Below, piece after piece: positions 34,721-42,796 of a stretch of 64,000 nt of DNA. The translations under genes were made by a program, and so were the position numbers. The notes under the pieces are model-generated. The model ran no database searches. It saw nothing but the letters and a program-made list of their open reading frames with translations, and was not told the origin of the DNA. The DNA is from Lysobacter sp. (GTDB lineage Bacteria > Pseudomonadota > Gammaproteobacteria > Xanthomonadales > Xanthomonadaceae). Position 1 is the stretch's first letter. The number at the start of each line of letters is the position of its first letter. The DNA is taken from positions 62,001-126,000 of the forward strand of contig WYBC01000041.1 in the NCBI GenBank assembly GCA_011526085.1. The letters run 5' to 3'.

Positions 34721-35248
34721 ATGAGCAAGCAGAAAGTCGGAAAGGATAAGGCAAAGGGCGGCGACAAGGCGGGCAAGTCCGCCCCGGCGGTGAAGACCAT
34801 CGCCTTGAACAAACGGTCGCGGCACGAATACCACCTCGAACAACGCCTGGAGGCCGGGCTCGCCCTGCAGGGCTGGGAGCTGAAGGCGATCCGCGCCGGC
34901 CGCGCGAACATCGGCGACGGCTACGCCCTGGTCCAGGGCGGCGAACTGTTCCTGATCGGCGCCCAGATCACTCCGCTGATCTCCGCCTCCACCCACGTGG
35001 TCGCCAACGACCGCCGCACGCGCAAGCTGCTGCTGCATCGCCGCGAGATCGACCAGTGGATCGGCAAGGTCCAGCGCGACGGTTACACCATCGTGCCGAC
35101 GGCGATGTACTGGAAGGGCAACAAGGTGAAGCTGGAGATCGCGCTCGCCAAGGGCAAGCAGGACCACGACAAGCGGCAGGCCTCGAAGGACCGCGACTGG
35201 GCGCGCGAGAAACAGCGCACCATGCGCCGACACAACAAAGATGCCTGA
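34721..35248 (+). CDS. smpB: SsrA-binding protein SmpB
   Basis: Binds tmRNA and brings it to stalled ribosomes. 175 residues: a Lys-rich N-terminal extension (about 1-25), the OB-fold core (IALNKRSRHEYHLEQRLEAGLALQGWELKAIRAG, abbreviated, and RKLLLHRREI), and a basic C-terminal tail (KGKQDHDKRQASKDRDWAREKQRTMRRH) that enters the decoding site. It lies 119 bases upstream of ssrA, its functional partner. Confidence 0.97.
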   Translation: MSKQKVGKDKAKGGDKAGKSAPAVKTIALNKRSRHEYHLEQRLEAGLALQGWELKAIRAGRANIGDGYALVQGGELFLIGAQITPLISASTHVVANDRRTRKLLLHRREIDQWIGKVQRDGYTIVPTAMYWKGNKVKLEIALAKGKQDHDKRQASKDRDWAREKQRTMRRHNKDA

Positions 35249-35297
35249 AGGGCCGGGACGCCTGAACGGACATTCCCCGGGTGCAATGTCGGCGCGC

Positions 35298-35326
35298 TTG
35301 AACCCGCCCCGCCCCGCCCCCATACT
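35298..35326 (+). promoter_or_regulatory. Sigma-70 promoter of ssrA
   Basis: TTGAAC (35298-35303), a 17-base C/G spacer and CATACT (35321-35326). Transcription would start near 35333, about 35 bases before the mature tmRNA 5' end, which is removed by RNase P in known systems. Confidence 0.55.
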
Positions 35327-35367
35327 CCTCACCGTCAGTGAGATCGCTTCACCGCTGTCGATCTTCC

Positions 35368-35720
35368 GGGGGTGCACCTGGCTTCGACGGGAGTAGCAAC
35401 ATCCACTGGTGCATGCCGAGGGGGTAGCTTTCCTCGTTAATCCAGCTGCAAACTTTAGTTGCCAACGACGACAACTACGCTCTCGCCGCTTAAGGCGTAA
35501 GCCCCGAACCCACTTGTGCCCGTGCTCGTGGATGTAGGGTCATTATCACGGAACAGCTTCCGGCGGCGACCCGCCAACCGGCAGTGAACTTAGCGGGTGT
35601 GGACGACGGTGTGCCTCGCACGTTGTGTTGCCGTCGTACGAGAATCAACAACGAGCTAAGCATGTAGTACCGGAGATCGCGCGCTTTCGGACGGGGGTTC
35701 GATTCCCCCCACCTCCACCA
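35368..35720 (+). ncRNA. ssrA: Transfer-messenger RNA (tmRNA)
   Basis: A 353-base single-piece tmRNA. The 5' end GGGGGTGCACCTGGCTTCGACGG and the 3' end CACCTCCACCA form the tRNA-Ala-like acceptor stem (seven pairs with one G-U) with encoded CCA and a T-arm GGTTCGATTCC. The tag reading frame at 35461-35493 gives ANDDNYALAA followed by TAA. It rescues stalled ribosomes together with SmpB encoded just upstream. The 3' end is a common chromosomal integration site; see the accessory patch that follows. Confidence 0.97.
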
Positions 35721-35729
35721 ATCGAAACG

Positions 35730-35764
35730 AAAAGCCCGGGGCGAAAGCCTCGGGCTTTTTGTTT
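35730..35764 (+). terminator. ssrA rho-independent terminator
   Basis: Stem AAAAGCCCG-G-GGC / GCC-T-CGGGCTTTT capped by a GAAA tetraloop (one G-U pair) and followed by a T-rich tract. The 20 bases at 35740-35759 recur at 39517-39536. Confidence 0.85.
35740..35759 (+). repeat. 20-base direct repeat, copy 1 (ssrA terminator right arm)
   Basis: GGCGAAAGCCTCGGGCTTTT, identical to 39517-39536; a looser match (GTTT then GCGTC) continues after both. The pair brackets the whole SEFIR-STAND gene region. Confidence 0.7.
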
Positions 35765-36007
35765 GCGTCGCCGGTCGTCATCCCGGGTCGACCTTGACCT
35801 CCTGTCGGCGACGCTCGTTATGAGGCGCCGCGGCGGTTGCGATCCGAGCGGGATCGACCCGGGTCTGCACATCCGGCTCGTGCCGCCGCCCCGCCCCGCG
35901 CAGCCGAAATCCCGCGCGCGGACCTCCAATCCGAGCCCCAACCGGCGCTTGCGCGGCCGTCGCGTACTCGCCAGACTCTTCGAAAAGGACGTCTGAAAGT
36001 CCCATAC

Positions 36008-36272
36008 GCGGCCCCATGCCGCTCTCGCTCGCCGACATCCACCCGGACGCGAGCGAAGCTCGCTGGAAGTTTCAAGGAGGAAGTTTCAAGGAGGAAGGAG
36101 GAAGGAGGAAGGATGAATGTCGATGCGAAAGCCGAACGTGCCCAAGCCGCCATCCTCGTCCGCAGCCTCGGCTACGGCCGTCGCACCGAAGCACTCGCCG
36201 ATGCCGAAGCGGCGCTGGGAACGAACCGACCACGCAAGCGACTCGTCACTTCGCAGCAACGAGTGCCAAAGG
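36008..36272 (+). repeat. Flanking duplication, copy 1 (degenerate)
   Basis: Clearly similar to 39093-39335, from GCGGCCCCATGCCGCTCT through to CACTTCGCAGCAACG. This copy has an extra tandem stretch (GTTTCAAGGAGGAA twice, then GGAGGAA units) that breaks the reading frame. Confidence 0.8.
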
Positions 36273-36286
36273 CGACTCGGCATTGA
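36016..36286 (+). pseudogene. Remnant of the 3' end of a SEFIR-STAND-TPR gene
   Basis: The region encodes, in two frames, the last ~65 residues of the intact gene at 36317-39304. One frame reads MPLSLADIHPDASEARWKF (cf. MPLYLADIHLTRARLAGSL); after the A/G-rich tandem insertion the matching frame becomes MNVDAKAERAQAAILVRSLG, then YGRRTEALADAEAALGTNR. No upstream part of the gene remains. It sits directly before the intact gene, so it is probably what is left of an earlier tandem copy or of a recombination event. The rest of 35771-36007 contains nothing I can assign. Confidence 0.7.
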
Positions 36287-36316
36287 AGAACAGAACCAAC
36301 CCCTTCGAGCGCTCCC

Positions 36317-39304
36317 ATGACTGATCAGTTGCCACTCAGCATTTTCATCAGCTACAGCCATGACTCCGACGAACATCGGGAGCGGGTCCTGGGACTTTCG
36401 GAGCGTCTGCGGGCTGACGGCATCGAGACGATCCTTGACCGCTACGTCGAAAGGGGATCGCCGCCCGAGGGTTGGCCGCGATGGATGCTGAACGGTCTGG
36501 AGAAAGCGACGCACGTCTTGTGCGTGTGCACGGAAACGTACTACCGCCGGTTTCGCGGACGGGAGGTGCCGGGCAAAGGCAAGGGAGTGGACTGGGAAGG
36601 CGCACTGATGACCCAGTCGCTGTATGACGACCGCAGCGTTTCGACCAAGTGCATTCCCGTGCTCTTCGCACGCACCGACGAGCCTTATGTTCCCGAACCG
36701 CTGCGGGCACAGACTTTTTACGTCGTGGATTCCGATGCGAGCTACGAGGCGTTGTACGACGCATTGCTGAACCAAAGCGGTGTCGTACCGAGGCCGGTTG
36801 GAACCCCGAAACGCAAGCCTCGGGCGACTGGCCAGCCGCTGTCCTTCCCGTCTGTCCCGCCAGCCGCCGAAGCCAAAAACAAAACTTTCGATGACACGCG
36901 CAAAATCGCGGGCACGCAGTTGGCGAAACACGCGCCGCGCGTGCTGTTCGGCCGCGAGACGGAATTGGCCGCACTCGATGCGGCTTGGGCGAAGGGAACG
37001 CTGAACGTCTACACGCTGGTGGCCTGGGGCGGCGCGGGGAAGACGTCGCTGGTGTTCCGCTGGGTGCAGACACGCTTCGCGGCGACAGGCTGGCCCGGCG
37101 TCGAGCGCTACTTCGACTGGAGCTTTTACAGCCAGGGGACCGGCGAAAGCCGGCAGACCTCCGCCGACCTGTTCATCGCCAGAGCGCTCGCATTCTTCGG
37201 CGACCCCGATCCGACCCAAGGCGGCCCGCATGAACGCGGCGAGCGGCTGGCCGGGCTGATTCGCCGGCACCGCACGCTGCTGATCCTGGACGGCATCGAA
37301 CCGCTGCAATACCCGCCGAACGACCCCCAGGCCGGGCGGCTGAAGGACCAGGCGCTCGAAGCCCTGCTGCGGGAACTCGCCGCCGACAACCCCGGTCTGG
37401 TCGTCATCACCACCCGCGAACACCTGACCAACGTCGAGGGATACGCCACCACCGAGGAGCAGAAGCTCGACAAGCTGGCGAAGGAAGCGGCCGTCGATCT
37501 TCTGCGGCACCTGCAGATCGTCGGCACGGACGAGGAGTTGCACGCGGCGTGGAAGGACGCCGGCGGCCACGCGCTGACCCTCAGCCTGCTCGGGCGATTC
37601 ATCGCCGACGCCTACGACGACCGCGACATCCGCCATTACCGCGAGGTGAAGTTCGAAGCGGCGGACGAGGAGCACCAGGGCCGCTCGGCGTTCAAGGTGA
37701 TGATTGCCTACGAGCGGTGGCTGCAAAGCGCCGGACCCGAGCATCAGCGGGAACTGGCCGTGCTGCGGCTGACCGGCCTGTTCGACCGGCCGATGGCGAA
37801 GCCTTGCCTGCAAGCCCTGCGGGCGGGGCCGTCGATTCCGGGGCTCACCGACGCGCTGGTGACGCTGACGCCGCAGCAGTGGAATATCGCGGTGAAACGA
37901 CTGAGCGAGGTGGAACTGCTCTCCGTCTCGGCCGACGCGATCGACGCCCACCCGCTGATCCGCGAGTACTTCGCGGCCCAGTTGAAGCGGGACCAGCCGG
38001 CGGCGTTCGAAGCGGCCCACTCGCGGCTGTTTGACTACTTGTGCGAGGACACGCCGCACCGCCCGGACGGCATCGACGGACTGGCCCCGCTCTACGAAGC
38101 CGTCAGCCACGGCTGCCTCGCCGGACGACATCACGAGGCGCGCAAAAAGGTCTACGTCGACCGCATCCTCCGCGGCACGGGGAGCGGCGGTTACTACAGC
38201 ACGAAGAAACTCGGAGCAATCGGAGCCGACCTCGCGGCGGTGGCGGCCTTCTTCGACGAGCCGTGGCGCCAGGTGTCGCCGAACCTGACCGAAGACGATC
38301 AGGCCTGGCTGCTGAACGAGGCTGCGTTCCGCCTCGGTGCCCTCGGCCGCTTGTCCGAAGCGCTGCAACCGATGCGTTCGACTCTTGAACTCAACGTGGC
38401 AAGCGGCCGTTGGCAGAACGCAGCGGCTGTTGCCTGCAACCTGAGCGACTTGGAGGTGACGCTGGGCCGCTTGCCGGACGCCGTGACCGATGCCCGCCAG
38501 TCGATCCGCCACGCCGACCAGAGCGGCGATGCGTTCCAGCGGATCAGCAACCGCAACACAGCGGCGGATGCCTTGTACCAGTCCGGCCAGCGGGCCGAAG
38601 CCGGCACCCTCTTCGCCGAGGCCGAACGGCTGCAGCAGGACAGGCAACCGCAGTTCGACCTGCTCTATTCGGTGCCAGGCTTCCACTACTGCGGCTGGCT
38701 GCTTGCCCCCCCCGAACAGGCCGCGTGGCAGCAACTTCTCAATCAGCCCTTCTCAAATTTGGAATCTCAAATCTCAGATGGCCTTGCCGAGGTCGAACGC
38801 CGGGCGACGACGACGTTGAGTTGGTCGACCCCAAGAAACTTGCTCCTCGACATCGCCCTCGATCACCTGACCCTCGCCCGCGTCGGGCTGATCCGGGCCA
38901 TCCTGGCGAACCCGCTCCCACAAGCAACGCTCGACCTGCCGCACGTCGCCACCGCCGTCAACGGCCTCCGCGCCGCAGGAATGATGGATCAACTTCCCCT
39001 TGGCCTGCTCACCGCCTCGCTCTACCACTTCGTCCGCGGCGAGCATGACCTCGCCCTGAAGCACCTGGCCGAAGCCCAGCAGATCGCCGAGCGCGGCCCC
39101 ATGCCGCTCTACCTCGCCGATATCCACCTGACGCGAGCCCGCCTCGCTGGAAGTTTGAAAGAGGAAGGCGGAGGAATGAATGTCGATGCGAAAGCCGAAC
39201 TCGCCCTAGCCGCCCAACTCATCCGCACCCTCGGCTACGGCCGTCGCTACCAAGAACTCGCCGATGCCGAAGCGGCGCTGGGAACGAACCGATCACGCCA
39301 GTGA
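36317..39304 (+). CDS. SEFIR-STAND NTPase-TPR protein (putative defence gene)
   Basis: A 995-residue multidomain protein. Residues 5-160 are a SEFIR (TIR-like) domain: LSIFISYSHDSDEHRERV, ILDRYVERGSPPEGWPRWM, VLCVCTETYYRRF and VDWEGALMTQSLYDD; E94 in WEG is a candidate catalytic residue. Residues 205-560 form a STAND/NB-ARC-type NTPase: P-loop WGGAGKTS (237-244), Walker B LLILDGIE (D325), a sensor-like VITTRE, and a winged-helix end IDAHPLIREYFA. The remainder is TPR-like. This effector-switch-sensor plan is typical of bacterial immune proteins; TIR and SEFIR relatives have been linked to NAD depletion during phage attack. Two in-frame patches, SNLESQISDG and SLKEEGGG, look like short inserted repeats. 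Base composition seems lower in GC than neighbours. Activity is inferred, not shown. Confidence 0.8.
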   Translation: MTDQLPLSIFISYSHDSDEHRERVLGLSERLRADGIETILDRYVERGSPPEGWPRWMLNGLEKATHVLCVCTETYYRRFRGREVPGKGKGVDWEGALMTQSLYDDRSVSTKCIPVLFARTDEPYVPEPLRAQTFYVVDSDASYEALYDALLNQSGVVPRPVGTPKRKPRATGQPLSFPSVPPAAEAKNKTFDDTRKIAGTQLAKHAPRVLFGRETELAALDAAWAKGTLNVYTLVAWGGAGKTSLVFRWVQTRFAATGWPGVERYFDWSFYSQGTGESRQTSADLFIARALAFFGDPDPTQGGPHERGERLAGLIRRHRTLLILDGIEPLQYPPNDPQAGRLKDQALEALLRELAADNPGLVVITTREHLTNVEGYATTEEQKLDKLAKEAAVDLLRHLQIVGTDEELHAAWKDAGGHALTLSLLGRFIADAYDDRDIRHYREVKFEAADEEHQGRSAFKVMIAYERWLQSAGPEHQRELAVLRLTGLFDRPMAKPCLQALRAGPSIPGLTDALVTLTPQQWNIAVKRLSEVELLSVSADAIDAHPLIREYFAAQLKRDQPAAFEAAHSRLFDYLCEDTPHRPDGIDGLAPLYEAVSHGCLAGRHHEARKKVYVDRILRGTGSGGYYSTKKLGAIGADLAAVAAFFDEPWRQVSPNLTEDDQAWLLNEAAFRLGALGRLSEALQPMRSTLELNVASGRWQNAAAVACNLSDLEVTLGRLPDAVTDARQSIRHADQSGDAFQRISNRNTAADALYQSGQRAEAGTLFAEAERLQQDRQPQFDLLYSVPGFHYCGWLLAPPEQAAWQQLLNQPFSNLESQISDGLAEVERRATTTLSWSTPRNLLLDIALDHLTLARVGLIRAILANPLPQATLDLPHVATAVNGLRAAGMMDQLPLGLLTASLYHFVRGEHDLALKHLAEAQQIAERGPMPLYLADIHLTRARLAGSLKEEGGGMNVDAKAELALAAQLIRTLGYGRRYQELADAEAALGTNRSRQ

Positions 39305-39335
39305 CGCGTCACTTCGCAGCAACGCGTGCCGAAGT
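39093..39335 (+). repeat. Flanking duplication, copy 2 (3' end of the SEFIR-STAND gene)
   Basis: Intact copy of the segment duplicated at 36008-36272; it covers the final codons of the SEFIR-STAND gene and about 30 bases beyond the stop. Confidence 0.8.
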
Positions 39336-39516
39336 GAATCGCCCCCATTCGATAGAGACCTGCGAGTCGTGCATGACAGCAACGACGGCTGGAGATCGGC
39401 ACTGATGTGCCGTATGCCTGGGCACGTGAGCATCGCAAGTCGCCGCAGGCGGACAGTACCTCGCCAACCGAAGTGCGCAGATTGCAGGTCGATTCGGCGC
39501 AACCGGCTGGCATCGA

Positions 39517-39536
39517 GGCGAAAGCCTCGGGCTTTT
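39517..39536 (+). repeat. 20-base direct repeat, copy 2 (truncated terminator copy)
   Basis: Identical to 35740-35759 of the ssrA terminator. Here the left arm AAAAGCCC is missing, so only a GAGGC-GAAA-GCCTC hairpin remains and it cannot work as the original terminator. Lies 10 bases past the lodB stop codon. Confidence 0.65.
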
Positions 39537-39545
39537 CGTTTTGCG

Positions 39546-40661
39546 TCAGTTGCCGATCCTGCGCGCCCAGAACGGTTCGTGGCGATGCCGCACGACACCG
39601 TCGTAGGTCATGCGCAGATGTTCGTGGTAGCGCTGGCAAACCGCACTCATTTCCTGCAGATAGGCCGCGCGCGCCGCGGGTTCGCCGGCACGCTGTCGCG
39701 CGATCGCGGCGGCGGCGCTTTCGGCCGAGGCCAGCGCGTGGAAAATGCCCTGCGATGCGATCGGGTCGAACGCCAGCATCGCGTCGCCGATGGCGAAGAA
39801 TCCGGGCGGGGTGTCGGCCAGGGCTTCGACGTCGAGCGCGGCGCTGCCGGCGGGACGTGCATGCACTTCGACGGCGCCCGTGGATGGCAGCGCATCGGCG
39901 AGCAGCGGCTGTCGCTTCGCCTTCGCGAGGAAACGTTCCGGATCGCGCAGCGTTTTCAGCGCCGGATCGTCGGCGTCGAGATGGAACGCGAGCACGCGCT
40001 GTCCGGACGGGATGCGCACGCTGTACCACCAGCCGTCGCGATCGGCGCAGATGCGGGTGCAATGGTCCTCGTCGTCGGCATCCGCCCGCAGATGGGCATA
40101 CAGGCAGATCAGCGCGTCGTCGGTGCGTCGCGCCAGACCGAGCTGTCGGGCGACGGTCGCGCCGCGACCGCTGGCATCCACCAGAATCGGCGCGCGGTGC
40201 TGTGTCCCCTGCGCTTCGACATCGACGCACCAGATGTTCGTGTTGCGCGACACCCGCAGCCGGCCGCAGTTCTCGATCAGCACCGCACCCGCGGCGACCG
40301 CGGTTTCGCGCAGGCCCGCATCGAAGCGCGCGCGATCCAGATGCCAGCCGGGTCCGTTCGGATCACGCAGGTGATCGAACCACACCGGTTCCTCGCGATC
40401 CCATGCCGAGACGGTCGCGCCGCGTTCGCCGTGACCGTCGGCGAGGAAACGTTCGAACGCACCCAGACGCTGCAGCAGCACCCGCGCCGCGCCCGGCAGC
40501 GATTCGCCGATGCGCGGCGATGCGTGCGTGACGGCCGCATCGCGCTCCAGCAGCAGCACGCGACCGTGCGGTCGTAGACGGCTGGCCAGCGCCGAGCCCG
40601 CGGGCCCGGCGCCGACGACGATGGCATCCCACTCCGTCAACGCCACGCAACGATCAGCCAT
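39546..40661 (-). CDS. lodB: LodB-like FAD-dependent oxidoreductase
   Basis: A 371-residue flavoprotein of the tryptophan-halogenase/geranylgeranyl-reductase-like family. The N-terminal FAD motif is AIVVGAGPAGSALASRL (about residues 13-29), ESLPGAARVLLQRLG is the family block, and GFFAIGDAMLAFDPIASQGIFHAL is the second FAD motif. It begins three bases after the lodA stop. In Marinomonas the LodB partner is needed to form the cysteine tryptophylquinone cofactor of LodA, and that is the likely role here. Cytosolic; no signal peptide. Confidence 0.85.
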   Translation of the reverse strand: MADRCVALTEWDAIVVGAGPAGSALASRLRPHGRVLLLERDAAVTHASPRIGESLPGAARVLLQRLGAFERFLADGHGERGATVSAWDREEPVWFDHLRDPNGPGWHLDRARFDAGLRETAVAAGAVLIENCGRLRVSRNTNIWCVDVEAQGTQHRAPILVDASGRGATVARQLGLARRTDDALICLYAHLRADADDEDHCTRICADRDGWWYSVRIPSGQRVLAFHLDADDPALKTLRDPERFLAKAKRQPLLADALPSTGAVEVHARPAGSAALDVEALADTPPGFFAIGDAMLAFDPIASQGIFHALASAESAAAAIARQRAGEPAARAAYLQEMSAVCQRYHEHLRMTYDGVVRHRHEPFWARRIGN

Positions 40662-40664
40662 ACG

Positions 40665-42533
40665 TCATTCGCGCGGTTTCGGCGTTCCGAGCATGGCCAC
40701 CCGGCGCATGCGGCTGTCGGTGAGATAGCGCTCGGTCTCGGTCATGTCCTTGCCGCCGCGGTCTTCGACCTGCATCACCGCCGGGAAATCCGGATCGTCG
40801 GGAATCCCCGGACGCACCTCGACGATGCCCTGGCGATCGAAGTGGTCGACCATCGTCTGCAACTGCTGCTCGTAGCCCACGCCCAGGGTGCGATCCCAGT
40901 CCGAACGATCGTTGAACGCGGCGAGGCGCTGTTCTCGCGACAGTTTCCTGTTCATCACCTTGCGGTAGTTCTCGTCGCTCAGCACCTGGTTCGGCACGCG
41001 CGCCGGCCAGAAGGTCGGCAGGTACGGGTCGTACTGTGGCTCGTAGCCGGAACGGCAGCTCGCGGTGTCGGTCTGCCACGGAATCGCCATCCAGCGCGTG
41101 ATCGAACCCGGCGACTGGCCGTACATCGGACCGTTGTACGACAGCGCCTCCGCCGAGGTCAGCGTGCTGCCGTAATCGGGTTCGGGATCGTCCTTGGCGC
41201 GGTGACGCCAGCGATACGGTTCCAGATACATCGTCGCGTGGCGCACCGGCCAGGTCATTTCGCATCCCGGATGAAAGGCGTCGGCCAGGCAGAACTCCAG
41301 CGCGGCGCGATCCAGCATCGCCGGCTGTTCGGCCAACGGCACGTCGTCGATCGATCCCGGCGGCCGGAACGTAGGATCGTAATCGGCGATGAAGTCGCCG
41401 TTCGCCCAGCGGTCCAGCATTGCCAGCTGCGTGGTGGTCAGCGCGGTCATCGCCCGCGGCACCGGCGGCATCGGGACATCCATCGCATCGCCGTACACCC
41501 AGGGCCACGGCTTCATCGAAATATCGCCGTCGTCGGGATTGCGGAACGCGTTCGCGACCGTGCGCCGCAGCTCGGCCCAGGTCTCGCCCGGCGCCGCGAG
41601 TTTGCGCAGATAATCGGGCGCGAGGAAGTGCTGCGGCATGCCGTGGCCGAAGCCTGCGGCGAAGCCTGCGTTCATCCACTGCAGGTCGCACATCGCGCGG
41701 AAGATCGGCAGCAGATCGTGCTGGAACGACGGCCGGGTCGGCGCCGGCAGCTGCCCGGCCTGGATCGCGACATCGGTCATCAGCGCGTACATGGTGCGCA
41801 CGGATTTCTGCTGCGGACCGTAATTCGGCGGCGCCACCACCACCCACGCCGGCGCGACCTTGAGTTCGCGACCGCCCAGTTTCACCCGCGCGGTCACCGG
41901 ACCGTCGCCGGTGTCGTCGTACCAGCCATCGTTGTTGGCGAAGGTGGTCGGCGCCTTCTTGTCGATCGACGCGGATTTGCCGTGTCCGCCGAACACCAGC
42001 AGCCGGCCCTGCGCATCGGTGCGCAGTTCGCCCAGCGGCACCGCGATGTTCATGAACTTGCCGCCGTCGAACCGATACGCCTTGCCCTGCGTGTCGGGCT
42101 TGGCGATGGTGCGCGCGCCGGGTTCGATCGCGAGTTTGTGGCGTTCCGGCAGCTTGATCGAGGCGTTGCGGCGCGTCGATGGCGGTGCGGTCGCGGCTTC
42201 GGGGATGTCCAGCGCGAGTTCGAAGTTGTACCAGGCGGCCTTGTGGTTCGCGAGTTCGACCGTCCATTCGATCTCGGTGCCCTCGCCCATCCGCAGTTCG
42301 CGCACCACCCGGCCTTGGGCGTCGTAACCGTAGATCCGGAACTCCGCGACCTCCCGCTTCAGCGCGCCGGCCTTGTCGCGATAGGCGCCGGGCGGTTTCG
42401 GCGCGGGATCGACCACCTGCGGGCCGATGTAATAGCCGTCTTCCTTCTTCGAATTGCCGACCCGGGCGATGCCGATCGACGGATGGATCTTCGCGTACGC
42501 GATGCGTTCGTCCCCTGTGCTGCTCCGGCCCAT
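40665..42533 (-). CDS. lodA: LodA-like CTQ quinoprotein amino-acid oxidase
   Basis: A 622-residue LodA-family protein, the group of oxidases with a cysteine tryptophylquinone made from their own Cys and Trp. It opens RIAYAKIHPSIGIARVGNS as the family does. The candidate cofactor residues are C424 (FHPGCEMTWP) and W509 (PTFWPARVPN). Relatives oxidise lysine or glycine, releasing ammonia and hydrogen peroxide, and some are antimicrobial. The substrate cannot be told from sequence. The ATG at 42533 has GGAGG seven bases upstream, better than the adjacent GTG at 42536. No signal peptide is seen, as usual for the family. Confidence 0.85.
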   Translation of the reverse strand: MGRSSTGDERIAYAKIHPSIGIARVGNSKKEDGYYIGPQVVDPAPKPPGAYRDKAGALKREVAEFRIYGYDAQGRVVRELRMGEGTEIEWTVELANHKAAWYNFELALDIPEAATAPPSTRRNASIKLPERHKLAIEPGARTIAKPDTQGKAYRFDGGKFMNIAVPLGELRTDAQGRLLVFGGHGKSASIDKKAPTTFANNDGWYDDTGDGPVTARVKLGGRELKVAPAWVVVAPPNYGPQQKSVRTMYALMTDVAIQAGQLPAPTRPSFQHDLLPIFRAMCDLQWMNAGFAAGFGHGMPQHFLAPDYLRKLAAPGETWAELRRTVANAFRNPDDGDISMKPWPWVYGDAMDVPMPPVPRAMTALTTTQLAMLDRWANGDFIADYDPTFRPPGSIDDVPLAEQPAMLDRAALEFCLADAFHPGCEMTWPVRHATMYLEPYRWRHRAKDDPEPDYGSTLTSAEALSYNGPMYGQSPGSITRWMAIPWQTDTASCRSGYEPQYDPYLPTFWPARVPNQVLSDENYRKVMNRKLSREQRLAAFNDRSDWDRTLGVGYEQQLQTMVDHFDRQGIVEVRPGIPDDPDFPAVMQVEDRGGKDMTETERYLTDSRMRRVAMLGTPKPRE

Positions 42534-42784
42534 CACGACTCCTCCGTTGAGTGTTCCATGCGTCCCCCTGTCGGGACCGATCGACTGTCGCGCGGCCGCA
42601 GGCGGGCGTCAAGGTGCGCTGCAGCGCGTCGTCGCGGCGCGGTGGCCTGACATGAGGCACGTGCGGATGGATACCGGCATCCATTCGCGCGGCGCAGCGG
42701 GCATGAAAGTGCGCGGCATGACCGTGCGCATTGCACTGCATTCCACGAGGTTCGCACGACCGCCGGCGTGCGCGTGCGCGTCGC

Positions 42785-42790
42785 TATACT
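42785..42790 (+). promoter_or_regulatory. -10 element of the ligase-associated repair operon
   Basis: TATACT lies six bases before the ATG at 42797. If it is the -10 element, transcription would begin at or next to the start codon, giving a leaderless mRNA. No good -35 box is visible. Confidence 0.4.
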
Positions 42791-42796
42791 GGATCG

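Noticed and set aside
35778-36038. Small minus-strand frame downstream of ssrA
   Set aside because: Overlaps unassigned island DNA and the 3' remnant; no start signal, motif or partner.
35721-39545. Integrase-bearing genomic island at ssrA
   Set aside because: The position and repeats suggest an island, but no integrase, excisionase or copy of the tmRNA 3' end is visible, so a formal integrative element is not claimed.
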